64,000 bases of DNA from contig NC_092811.1 in the NCBI RefSeq assembly GCF_040954645.1, forward strand, positions 84,329,063 to 84,393,062, written 5' to 3'. Origin of the DNA: Diabrotica undecimpunctata. Taxonomy: Eukaryota; Arthropoda; Insecta; Coleoptera; Chrysomelidae. A program made the translations under genes and the position numbers. Shown here piece after piece: positions 9,659-19,536 of this stretch; within the stretch, counting starts at the first letter, position 1; each line of letters starts with the position of its first letter. The notes below the pieces were generated by a model. It saw only the letters and a list, made by a program, of their open reading frames with translations. It was not told the origin of the DNA and did no database searches.

Positions 9659-10515
9659 AGAAAGCTTTAGTGTTTGTTTCCACTCGTGAGGAACATTTTT
9701 TGTCTTGTTTGTTAAAAAATAAATCGTCTTTTACCTCGATCCAAAGAATTTTGGCTTTTATGTTGCGATTCGCGCACAACTCTCGTTATAAAAGGTCGAA
9801 ACGGTCAGGACCCTTGACTTTCGTAGAATTAGAAGACTTGTTGATTATTCTTGTCAGATTTACACAAGAAAAGTATTTTGAAGAACATCTTCAATCAAAT
9901 TCTTTTCCAAAACCGTTTCGTAAGTTGGGAGTATGTTTAGATGATAGTACTCAGTGTTTATGTGTAGGTGGTCGTCTATCGCAGTCTTCGTTATCGTATG
10001 AAGCAAAACACCCGTTTTTGTTACCAAAGAAATCACGCCTTACTACTCTTCTAGTTCGTCATTATCATGAGAAGTATTTACATGCTGGATTTAAGAGTAC
10101 TCAGTTTTTGGCTAGTCAAAGGTTTTGGATAATGTCTTCTAAACAAGCCGTTAATTTGGTATTGTCCAAATGTTTTAGATGTTGGAAACAATCTCCTACA
10201 AACTTACAACCCCCTATGGGTAATTTGCCTAGATTTCGTCTCGGTGTCATTAAACCCTTTTCGATTTGTGGGTTAGATTATGATGGACCGTTTTCGATAA
10301 CCATGTCTCGTTACAGGGGAGTTAGAACTCAAAAGGCCTATTTGTGTCTATTTGTATGTTGCTGTACTAAGGCTTTAAATCTTGAATTAGCTAGTAATTT
10401 GACCGCGGAAGCTTTTTTGGCCGCTTTACAACGTTTTATTAATTTTGTTTTGTTCGACTTTTGTCAATATAACCGCGACGAAACCACTATTTTAATTTTA
10501 ATTTTTTTATTGTAG
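9628..10515 (+). pseudogene. BEL-1 integrase, C-terminally deleted
   Basis: The frame carries the spacer to integrase, the conserved VGGRL, the H-H-C-C zinc-binding domain (RHYHEKYLHAGF, CFRCWKQ) and the start of the DDE core (GLDYDGPF, first Asp). Homology stops at ALQRFIN near 10440; the second Asp (normally in IYSDNxTNF) and the Glu (normally in GGIWE) are absent, replaced by about 200 bp of unrelated AT-rich sequence. The deletion removes catalytic activity. Not a sequencing-scale lesion: it must have been present when this copy was made if the LTRs are as young as they look. Confidence 0.85.
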
Positions 10516-10640
10516 TTTAAGTTTTGAATATTTGTTTGAGATTTGTATAGGAATTGTTTGTATTAATTATCGTTTTAGTTGTTTAAGTAATGATAGTATT
10601 TGGAATTCGTTTTGTTTTTTAAAGACCTTATGGCCTTTAA

Positions 10641-10651
10641 AGGGGGGAGAA
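10641..10651 (+). other. Polypurine tract of BEL-1
   Basis: AGGGGGGAGAA stands immediately before the TG of the right LTR, the expected position of the plus-strand primer. Confidence 0.8.
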
Positions 10652-11072
10652 TGTTTAAATTCAAATATGGTTGTATAAATTAATCAATACATTTGTCCTC
10701 CCTGTATTCCTACGATCCCTATAAGTACCGCCATCGGGCTCGTGGAATGCGTCCCTTTGAAAGAAGAGCACCAGTCGTTGAAAAGAAAAGACGCAACCCG
10801 GCACGTGAACCCATGCACGCATATTTAATTGATTTCGTTCGTTGTTTTGTAGTGCAAACCCTGGTAATTAGACCCAGCGGTAAGTTTTTACCTAGTTTTA
10901 CCTAAACCTATAAATTGTCTTTGATTGTTTATTGCAACAATTTAAATTTTAATAATTATTTGCACCAATGAGTAAAGGTCCATTATTTTCTCGCCAGAGT
11001 TATCGAAGGAATAGTTCTGTTAATTAAGTACTATTAATTTGTAATAGTACATTTGTTTGTTAATACCCCACA
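10652..11072 (+). repeat. BEL-1 3' LTR
   Basis: 421 bp, same ends as the left copy, three differences by eye. It is followed by the second GAATT target duplication. An open frame at 10693-10905 lies wholly in the LTR and is not taken as a gene. Confidence 0.97.
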
Positions 11073-11234
11073 GAATTAGTACAGGAGAGTATACGACAGA
11101 GAGCAGTTGACTCGCATTTGACAAAAGCTGTGCGTGCTTCGGCCTTGAGACTCTCAGACATTGAGGTCGGCGTTGTACCAGAGCCCCAGTCAGGTAAGAG
11201 AGGAAATATTGCAAAAGAGGCAAATCCTGGCTAA
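11073..11234 (+). pseudogene. piggyBac transposase fragment, part 2 (after BEL-1)
   Basis: Starting in the right target duplication, the frame reads ELVQESIRQRAVDSHLTKAV and then LSDIEVGVV and ends at TAA 11232. With BEL-1 removed it is exactly in frame with part 1. The usual C-terminal Cys-rich domain is not in this frame; a degraded remnant (CCKDCLENL, then VCVHN-like) appears in other frames just downstream, so a frameshift near 11200 probably destroyed it. Confidence 0.8.
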
Positions 11235-11667
11235 GTATGGACCACATAATGGCATGCTGCAAAGATTGCTTAGAAAATTTGACCACCAAAGTTTGACAAC
11301 TGTAGTTTGTGTCCACAATTGAATTTTTTAGTTTATTCTATCTTTTGTAGTACTTTGTTTGTTTCTATTTAAAGTTTTAAATGTTTTTTTTTTGTTTTTG
11401 TCATTATTTAGTCGCTGTTCACAAATTTGAAAAAATATGCTTTGAAATTGTAATCATTTTTAAAATTTACCAATACAACTTAAAAAAATTTTGGAATTGT
11501 TTCTGTAATAAACATTATATAGTAAATGATTTGTTTAAAACACGTTGATGCGAAATTAGCAATAAAATGTATGCTATTGCTCGGGAGGCGGTATTTCATT
11601 TTGGTCCTCACAGACCACACCCGACCGAAAGTGTTTCAGAATGGTCACCCGATGAACGGAGGGTTAA
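11235..11667 (+). mobile_element. 3' end of the piggyBac element
   Basis: After the coding region about 430 bp of AT-rich sequence leads to ...GATGAACGGAGGG followed by TTAA at 11664-11667, the tetranucleotide target of piggyBac. Subterminal GGTCCTCACAGACC is a short inverted repeat of the kind found near piggyBac ends. The matching 5' terminus (TTAA plus CCCTCC...) was not found upstream of 2554, consistent with a 5' deletion. Confidence 0.55.
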
Positions 11668-11699
11668 ATATTATAAGCAAAATATCGGTCGTCACAGTC

Positions 11700-12315
11700 A
11701 CATTAAAAATTATGAGATTTAATTAATAAAATAATAAAATTTATTATCTTCTTCTGCAAGTGCCATCTTCGTTCCGAAGGTTGGCGATCATCAGGGCTAT
11801 ACGTATTTTCGAAACTGCTGACCGAAACAATTTGTTGCTGCTACAGCTATACCATTCCCGTAGATTCTTTAGCCAGGAGTTTCGTCTTCTTCCTATGGAC
11901 CTTTTCATATCTTTCGCCTCTTGTAATGTGTCCCAAGTATTGCAGTTTTCGTTTTTTGATCGTAAATATGATTTCCTTTTCTTTATTCATTCTTCCCAAG
12001 ACCTCGACATTTGTGACTCTCTCGGTCCATGATATTCTCAGGATTCTGCGATACATCCATAGTTCAAATGCCTCTAATTTTTTGGTATCAATCTTTTTCA
12101 ACGTCCATGACTCCATTCCGTAGAACAGCACAGAAAGTACGTAACATCTCATCAGGCGAAGTTTCATTTCAAGGCTCAAATCTCTTCCGCAGAACACTCT
12201 TTTCATTTTAGTGAATATGGATCTGGCTTTTTCTACTCTTATTTTGATTTCTGCTGAGCTATCGTTGTCTTCATTTATAAAAGTGCCTAAATATTTGTAT
12301 TTGCTAACTCGATCG
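11700..12315 (-). pseudogene. RTE-like LINE, 3' fragment
   Basis: Minus-strand frame from about 12315 reads VSKYKYLGTFIN, then MRCYVLSVLFYGMESWT, LEAFELWMYRRILRISW and KLQYLGHI, the standard C-terminal run of insect RTE-type endonuclease/reverse transcriptases. The frame shifts near 11880 and then reads SWLKNLREWYS and KIRIALMIANLRNEDGT to a stop near 11755. The 5' end is truncated near 12315, typical of LINE insertion. The 3' tail carries ATT/AAT-rich repeats. Confidence 0.85.
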
Positions 12316-12985
12316 AAAATTTATTATAACAACACATTAAAAATCATTCGTCGTTATAATGGTATGATTTTTTTTTAAATTTCGTCAACTACAACTTCTT
12401 TATTTATTTTTACAGCAAGTTCTTGTTCAGCAAAAGGCACCATTACATGTTACAAAGCATTGTTGATCGAAGTATCGATTTTATTATGCTTACCTTAAAA
12501 AAGGTTCTTTCGAAGGACACCTTGTTATAGGAATTGTGGCAAAATTTTGCCATTAGTAGGTTAAACATTGCAAACATCGATTTTCTATTATGCAATCGAG
12601 CCAGTCAAGAGTATTCGGAGGTGAATTTTTTTTTTTATTTTTCTTCTTTTTAAAAGCCTTACTTCATCTTCTAATTCTGAAAAATTCAAATCAAAATATT
12701 CTGGGGTGTATTTAAATCTTGATTTCCTAGCTCATCTATATTAACAATATGATTTGGCCTACTGAATAAATAATTTCTTTTGATTCGTCGTCAAATTTAT
12801 CGTTCAATGACTGTATCATTCGGTCTAAAAGCGGATAAAATTCAAAGAGTTACTTCTTTTTTTATCGTTCATTGTATATATGCATTTCCAGCATTATTAT
12901 CTATTCTATTAGAAACCATTAGTTACCTTATTACAAACGTCTTTTACTTTAGAATGAATATTTATCTAATTTAGATGTTGTATCC
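12316..12985. other. Unassigned AT-rich interval
   Basis: Nothing recognised on either strand; poly-T runs at 12365-12377 and 12628-12650 only. Confidence 0.5.
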
Positions 12986-13260
12986 TTAATTCTTCCAAAG
13001 TAATTTACTAACTTTGACAATCATTTGCAAAATTGGATGCATTATCTCCAAACACATAATAAAATCAAATGATTTTATTTGATGTAGTATCCCTTTACTT
13101 TTAGCTCTAGCTTTTGCATCAGATGCATCATCAACCGTCTTTTTAATGGCTTTTATAATTGCTTCAAGCTGATCTTTGACCACAGCAACTGCCTCAGCAC
13201 GACAAGCCCAGCGTGTTCTCTCTTCTCGCACAATCTCTTCAAAAATAGTGCACCTTTTCG
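12986..13260 (-). pseudogene. hAT transposase fragment (ZMYM1-like, DUF4371 region)
   Basis: The minus-strand frame contains RTRWACRAEAV, AIIKAIKKTVDDASDAKARA and LHQIKSFDFIMCLEI, with FEEIVREE in frame just upstream. This matches the part of ZMYM1-like hAT proteins after the DUF4371 domain (xTRWSCRAEA ... LLxxLxxFEFIxxLxxW). About 90 residues of a protein that is normally 700-900 long. Confidence 0.7.
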
Positions 13261-13483
13261 GACTACCTTCAATACAAGAATAAACTAATTACTTATGTTA
13301 ATACCAAACAATCGAAAATATTTATTTAATCCTTTCAATGATACTAGTCTTTTAACTGGAAACGTACCTATCTAAAAACAATAGCAATCTGCTCGTGGTG
13401 AGAAGCATCGTCAAATCACAGAAAGAGTCTACCCTTTCCATTCCTTTTGAATATCCCTTAGAATTACATTTGTGTGAGAATTT

Positions 13484-13675
13484 TTACGAACCATTTTTAT
13501 TTGGAATACCAAGTGGGTAAAAAGACCGACTTTTCATGTTCTTCTCATTGCCTGTTATTTTTACCTGTTCTAGTTTTAGTTGGTAAGGACCTCTTACTAT
13601 TCTAGATCTCTCTAATCTTTCTTTTGGTAATTCTAAGCAGGTGTCACTGGGCACAGTATTATGGTTTCCTATCAT
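13484..13675 (-). pseudogene. hAT (ZMYM1-like) N-terminal TTF-type fragment
   Basis: The frame has RGPYQLKLEQVKITGNEKN followed by KSRSFYPLG, resembling the GPYQPxLxxFPxTxxxxKxRSFNPxWY stretch that opens the TTF-type zinc finger of ZMYM1-like hAT proteins. It is upstream of the fragment at 12986-13260 on the same strand, so both probably come from one internally deleted copy. The stop after about 63 residues and loss of the Cys residues mark it as a relic. Confidence 0.55.
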
Positions 13676-14245
13676 ATTCGAAGGATGTTTCCTATCCCTT
13701 TTTAACTTATATATGCCTATCTAAAAACGAAAACAAAAACGAATGAACCGCTATATTATAGTATAATTATTTTGATTTGTTTTGAATGTAAATAAATACT
13801 ATTTACCTTAAGAAACAAAAAAATCGAGCTATAAAAAATTGTTATAAGTCATCTGGTAAAGCCATAGAGCTTTTTTAACTGTTGCGCGCTTCAAAAAGAA
13901 ATTTCTTTTTGAAATTTTGAAAAAATTTTCATATATTTTGTTCTGCTTCTCTGGGCTTTATATTATAATCTTTTTTGTTCTTATTACTGGACTTCCCTAA
14001 AGTTTTTAATCTTGATTTGTGCCTGCGCTTCCAACTAAGTTTTTTTTCATGCAACCTACATTCTCTGTAACGTAAAATTGTTTCTGGTGCTTCTTTTCTA
14101 TTGTCTGTAGTTGTTACCACTCTTTTACGAAATTTTTTAATATTTCTTTTAGTTTGCTGATTACTTCTTGTTTGGATTTATGAATTTATTTAATATGGTT
14201 TTTAAAGTATTTTCGTGTGGCATTTTTGTATTCATTACGTAATTA
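13676..14245. other. Unassigned interval upstream of the hAT relic
   Basis: A 63-codon basic minus-strand frame at 13929-14120 could be more of the hAT relic but has no recognisable motif. Nothing else seen. Confidence 0.4.
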
Positions 14246-14249
14246 CTTA

Positions 14250-14770
14250 CAGATCTAAGGTTTGTTAAATTTCACTTTCTATTTACAAAAAGGTAAGTGG
14301 CGCCCTCTTCTTTTCTTTTTCTTATTAAAGATCTAAGGTTTATTAAATTTCTCTTTCTATTTACAGAAAGTTAAATGGTGGCGCCTTTTTTCTATCTTTT
14401 TCTTATCTGTGATAATTTGTTAATCTGTGGTAAAATCCGTGACTTGCTCTCTACAAACGATCTAGCTGCCGTGTGCATTATATCAATTTAGTGACCTTTC
14501 TAGTCAAATCAAATTAAAAGGTTAACACATTATCGGGGTTTGCAGTTTATCCAGAGCCATTGACGTATGTGTACAAGCCGATGCAAATAATATCTTTCTT
14601 ATTTTTGAATAGTTTATCATTTGTGCAAAGTTTGAAGTAATTTAATAAAATAATGACTTCCCAAAATATTGAACTATACAGTGATACACAACCTCTAATT
14701 GATGGTAGGTACTTTATTATTAGTGGCTGGAAATAATTTATTTAATTCACTATTAAACATACGTTTATAG
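14250..14770 (+). repeat. Dispersed direct repeat, copy 1
   Basis: Shares long blocks with 18200-18660: ATCTAAGGTTT...TTCTATTTACA, CTATCTTTTTCTTAT followed by a GTGATAATTTGTTAATCTGTG-like block, and ATATCTTTCTTATTTTT followed by ATTTATCATTTGTGCA. Within copy 1 the first ~70 bp (AGATCTAAGGTTT ... GGCGCC) are tandemly duplicated at 14252 and 14329. Near the end is ATG (14653) opening a short frame MTSQNIELYSDTQPLIDG that runs into GGTAGGT, a good splice-donor match. It may be the 5' leader and first exon of an element family; identity unknown. Confidence 0.6.
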
Positions 14771-15193
14771 ATCATAGATACATACATTTTATCAAAGTCC
14801 ATCGACTGGTAAAGTTTGTTTAGCAGAAAATGGTTGACTTCCATTAATGCGGTCGTAAATATTATTAAATTTATCTGACTTGGCCCATTGTTAAGACCGG
14901 TCCGGAGTGATAAGCAAACGAAGTCTTTTGGACAATTAACACTGACTAGGCGGTACTCCGGTACTCCTATAATAAAGCAAAGGATCACCAAAATTTACAA
15001 TAATTACGACGACAAAAACAAAAAAAAACGGATGTAAAATATATTTGCTTTGCCTTATATAAACGAAATTAATGTTTTAAAATAAATTAAATCTATTTTA
15101 ATTGCTAAGATTATAGAAAAATAAACAATAATAATTTGTGGTCCTGAAATGAACCGTTTTTTTTTAATCGTAACATTTGTAGATTTGATGACA

Positions 15194-17370
15194 GTATCAC
15201 TCCACACATAGTTCTGTTTCGCTATCGCTATCCTCATCTATATTAATTATAATCGGTTCAATTATATTATATTATGATCTACATGAACATATGAATTTTC
15301 TTTAGTTATTACGTGTCGGACTGAATTTCTCCAACTACTTGGAAGAATATTATTAACACATTTTCCTATTAACTCTACAGCAGTACTACTTAACGTTGGA
15401 GAAATATTTTGTGACCTCACGTTAGACTTCAATTCGTGCCACATATGTTCTCATATTAATGAGAACATATTAATACATAATATATACCAACACGCTGAAA
15501 TGGTAGTCACGATGGATAACGGAATGAAAACGAGGCCAATAAAAATCAACCGAGGAGTAAAACAGGGAGACACCATATCTCCAAAACTATTTACTGCCGC
15601 ACTTGAAGACATCTTTAAATCACTAAATTGGGAAACGAAGGGACTGTCGATAAACGGAAAGTATTTAAACCATCTAAAATATGCAGATGACGTAGTACTA
15701 ATAGCCGACAGCTGGAAAGAACTGAAGACGATGATCGATGAGCTTCATACGGAATCCATAAAAAAAGGACTGAAAATGAATCTGAGTAAAACTAAGCTAA
15801 TGTCGAATAAAGATGATCAACCGACGATAACCATCCAAGGAACAAAAGTGGAACATGTAGAAGAATACATATATCTCTCATACATACTGAAAGACAAAAA
15901 GATACCCCAAAACCTTCGAACCAAAGTGTTCGATTCTTGTATCCTTCCCGTTCTCACTTACGGAGCTCAAACCTGGACATTCACAAAAAAGAACATGGAC
16001 AAGATTCGAAAAACTCAGCGAGCCATGGAACGACAGATGCTTGGTATCTCACTAATAGATCGGCAAACGAACGAAGCAATCCGGAACAAAACAAAAATAA
16101 AGGACGCCGCGAAACAAGCAGCTAAATTAAAATGGAAATGGGCTGGACACAATGAACGTCTCGAAGATGGTAGATGGAACAAAGAAGTCGGAAACTGGCG
16201 ACCGTACGATGCGAAGAGACCAAGAGGAAGACCTCAAATGCGCTGGAGCGACGATATCAAAAGAGTCGCAGGACCAATGTGGAAACGCCTAGCACACAAC
16301 CGGGATGAATGGCGAGAAATGGGAGAGGCCTTTATTCGACAATTCGGATAGAAAAAGGGCTAAAAAAAAAAATAAATAAAAAAAAATGTTCTATGGTATT
16401 AAACATACAATAATAGTACTGTAGACACTGTATGTCCCATTTCCTCTGCCAATGTATCACAAACATATACTTTTTTTTTATAGAAAATGCCTTTAAAACT
16501 TCTAAAAGCTCTTGTTTGGTGTAACATTCTTCAAAATACATATCATTCGTCTCCATGTAATTTTGAATTTCCAATTTAGTTTTATTCGAGTTTGGAACCT
16601 TACTTAGTTGGCGACTGTGATATCTTGCATTGTCTATTACTATCACGCTATTCTGAGGAATGTTTGGCATAAGATTATTTTTGAACCATTCTTCAAAAAG
16701 TTCTGCCGTTGGATCTTCATGGTAGTAGACGCAGCAGTCTTTGCAGAAAGCCACAGGGCATTTGGAACCCAACCATTTTCTGATCCAGCATGTAAAACCG
16801 TTATTCTTTTCCCTTTATTTGACGAGCTTTTGTCTTACATTTACCGGAGGAATCTGCAAATCCTTTAGGTCGCGTTGAATGTGTGTCAAACCATGTCTCG
16901 TCGAGGTAAATTATCGGATGATTTTCAGAACGGAATTTTCTTATCGAAGTTATATACTCATAACGCCATTTTTGTAATCTATGAGATTTCATAATTACTT
17001 GTCTTTTGTCAATTATACGATATCGAAAGCCCATACTTTTCAAAGTTTTCTATAAGTTGGTGAGGCTACAGCTTATTTGGGCCTCGTCAACATTGAGCCG
17101 TTGCGTCAGAGCTCTTAATGTAGTTTACTAAAATGTAAAACTACGTTTTTTTTTTGTTTCTATGGGATTTGATGTAATTCTTTTTACTGTGGTCAGAGGT
17201 ATTTTCGTCAAATCGCATATTTCACTCGTAGCGGAAGTTGTGCCAAGTCCTCTTTTAAGTAAGGTACTATATATAGTTTTTACAATTTGCTTTGCATCTA
17301 CAGATAAATGTTTCTTCTTTATAGGAACACTAGAAGAAGCTCCATTATTATTATCCCATGGACGCCACAT
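15194..17370 (-). pseudogene. IS630-Tc1-mariner transposase relic 1, split by an RTE LINE
   Basis: Minus-strand fragments in order: MWRPWDNNNGASS at 17370, LSVDAKQIVKTIY (helix-turn-helix region), KSMGFRYRI, PIIYLDETWFDTH (first catalytic Asp), SVIVIDNARYHSRQL (second Asp), FNTIEHFF (Glu; usual NPIEL), then, beyond the LINE, WHELKSNVR, LPSSWRNSVRHVI and an acidic C-terminal tail DEDSDSETEL ending near 15194. The order and motifs match the intact transposase at 48845-50197 but the N-terminus belongs to another subfamily, shared with relic 2. Multiple frameshifts. An RTE insertion at 15452-16385 falls just after the catalytic Glu. Confidence 0.85.
15452..16385 (+). mobile_element. RTE-like LINE, 5'-truncated, inserted in IS630 relic 1
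   Basis: An uninterrupted 283-codon frame (15500-16351, also open upstream to about 15479) encodes the RT from the palm onward: RGVKQGDTISPKLF, LKYADDVVLIADS (catalytic), LPVLTYGAQTW, and the C-terminal KWKWAGHNERL, WRPYDAKRPRGRPQMRW. It ends with an A-rich tail (16361-16385). A 7-bp direct repeat ATGTTCT (15445-15451 and 16386-16392) is the target duplication, and the transposase frame on either side joins across it. The undamaged frame suggests a recent insertion. Confidence 0.9.
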
Positions 17371-17513
17371 AATGATAAAAAATTTAATGAATAAAATGAG
17401 TATTACTACTTAACACTTCCAGTGATACATAAAGACAAACAAATTTTATCAAGAACTCATATTTAAATACTGGTTGGTGTTCAGTTCCATAAACTTCAAT
17501 ATAAACTTTCTTT

Positions 17514-17731
<218 letters not shown>

Positions 17732-17919
17732 ATCCAAAAATAAAAGTATCATATAATTTTACTACAATACTAGTACTTCGTTAATGTTACGACTTTTCAT
17801 TTTGCTACTATTTCCACAGTTTAATGCATTCTTGTTAAGCATAATATCGTGCTGTTTCTTTTAAATGGTAATTATGGTTCAAATGAAAAATGATTGTCTC
17901 TATTTACTAAACCTTGTTT

Positions 17920-18060
17920 GTTTTTTTACTTCCTCGGCTAATTTCCTTGTTACGGCACTGCTAAATATTTTCGATGGTGTTCATGTCTGGTGAGTTGCCG
18001 GGCCATGGTAATAGACGAATTTCTTTCCGTATCAAAAATTTGTTATTGCTTTGAGCTGTA
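17920..18060 (-). pseudogene. Tc1-like transposase scrap
   Basis: The minus-strand frame reads LLPWPGNSPDMNTIENI and then a stop; WPxxSPDLNPIENxW is the last catalytic block of Tc1-type transposases (the Glu is in IEN). Downstream frames are broken, with KEISRGSKKT-like traces. Only this block is recognisable. Confidence 0.6.
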
Positions 18061-18199
18061 TATTAAAGTACTACATTCTTCATAAAGACATTACGACCGT
18101 TTCCAAACTATTCGTTTATTTTATATGATGTAAAGTTTGTTACAATTATATTTATTATCTTTTTAATGTAATGTAAAATGGTTTTAATAACGTAATTTG

Positions 18200-18660
18200 T
18201 TGTTAGAAATCTAAGGTTTCTTAAATTTTTTTTTTCTATTTACAACAATTTAACTGGCGACTTCTTCCTATCTTTTTCTTATGTGTGGTAATTTCTTAAT
18301 CTGTGGTAAAAACCCACGACCCGCTGTTTACCAACAACTAGCCGCCTTCGCATTGTATCAATTGGTGACATTTCTAGCTAAATTAAAATAAAAAAATGTT
18401 ACATTATCTGTGGTTTCCAGATTAACTACAGGTATTGACTTTTGTCAATACCTGTAGTTAATGTCATATGTAGTAAAGTTTTGTCAATGTCGTATGTTTG
18501 CAGGTCGATGTTTATAATATCTTTCTTATTTTTGGATATTTTATCATTTGTGCAGATTTTGAGTTTAAGTAAATTAATTAAAAAATTACTTTCTAATAAA
18601 TTGAACTATTGGCTAGATATATGTAATTGATTTAATTCACTATTAGTATAATTACTATTA
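18200..18660 (+). repeat. Dispersed direct repeat, copy 2
   Basis: Diverged copy of 14250-14770 in the same orientation, about 3.9 kb away. The ATG of copy 1 has become ATT here, and the following frame is lost, although AAATTGAACTAT persists. A perfect 42-bp hairpin-forming sequence lies inside at 18421-18462 and is absent from copy 1. Confidence 0.6.
18421..18462. repeat. Perfect inverted repeat, 19-bp arms, 4-base loop
   Basis: Left arm ATTAACTACAGGTATTGAC, loop TTTT, right arm its exact complement. Not present in the sister repeat at 14250-14770, so it arose in this copy. Confidence 0.95.
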
Positions 18661-18782
18661 GTATATAGTATATATAGCGACAAGCTAATTATTACGAATT
18701 AAATTTTTGTATTCAGAAATTAAATAAAACAATCTCATATTAAAATTTACATTTTCGCAAATGGTTTATATACATCTTCTTC

Positions 18783-19412
18783 TCATTGCGCCGTCTCCTT
18801 GCGAAGGTTGGCGATCCAAATGGCAATTGTAGTTTTGGAAACTGCTGCGCGAAAGATCTCTGCGGATGAGCGGTCGAACCATCTCCTCAGGTCTTTCAGC
18901 CACGAGTTCTGGCGTCTTCCTACTGATCTTTTGCCCTGTACTTTTCCTTCCAGTATAACTTGAAGTAATTCGTATCTTTCGCCTCTCAACACATGACCCA
19001 AGTATTGCATTTTCCTCTCTTCGATTATTCTTAGTAATTCTTTTTGTTTACACATGCGACGAAGTACCTCAACATTAGTAACTCTTTGTACCCATGGAAT
19101 CGTCAACATTCGTCTGTATATATACATCTCAAAGCCATCTACTCTTTTTTCTATTTCAGAGTCCATTGTCCAACTTTCACAGCCATACAGCAAGACAGAA
19201 AAAACGTAACATCTGATCATTCGGATTCTAAGCTGTAGACTAAGGTCTGATCTTGTAAAAAATGTTTTCATGCTCATAAATGTTTTCCTTGCTTGTTCGA
19301 TTCTTGATAGGATTTCTTTTTTTGGATTACACTGACTATTGATATTTGTTCCCAAATATTTTATGGAATTTACCTGTTCTATTATTTGACCCTTGGCACA
19401 CACCTGTACGTT
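18783..19412 (-). pseudogene. RTE-like LINE, 3' part (other part at 24905-25382)
   Basis: About 206 codons open without stop: SIKYLGTNINSQ, MIRCYVFSVLLYGCESWT, YIYRRMLTIPWVQRVTNVEV, KMQYLGHVLRGERYELLQVI, RRQNSWLKDLRRWF. This is the C-terminal third of an RTE-type polymerase. The upstream boundary at about 19412 is the oligo(A) end of an I/Jockey-type LINE. The missing upstream RT resumes beyond that LINE at 24905-25382 on the same strand, so the LINE appears to have inserted into this RTE copy. Confidence 0.88.
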
Positions 19413-19536
19413 TTTTTTAACGCATCAATCACGCAGGGTCATTAGCGTATTTAGATTAATACAATATAGATACAATAAGTAAAATATACATTAGTTTACA
19501 ATAATAATAATATATTTGTGTGTTACAATGTTCATT

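Larger units (their letters stand above)
2952..11072 (+). mobile_element. BEL/Pao LTR retrotransposon BEL-1, complete but defective
   Basis: Two 421-bp direct repeats (2952-3372, 10652-11072) beginning TG and ending CA enclose gag, protease, RT, RNase H and half an integrase in BEL/Pao order. The flanking 5-bp direct repeat GAATT (2947-2951, 11073-11077) is the target duplication expected for BEL/Pao. The element sits inside a piggyBac transposase frame. Gag is split by a MULE-like DNA element at 4283-6540. Lesions: in-frame stops at 6793 and 9016, two frameshifts in RNase H, and loss of the second half of integrase. By eye the LTRs differ at only three positions, so the insertion is recent even though the coding region is broken. 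Confidence 0.95.

Noticed and set aside
10693..10905. 70-codon ORF
   Set aside because: Wholly inside the BEL-1 3' LTR and absent as an ORF from the nearly identical 5' LTR.
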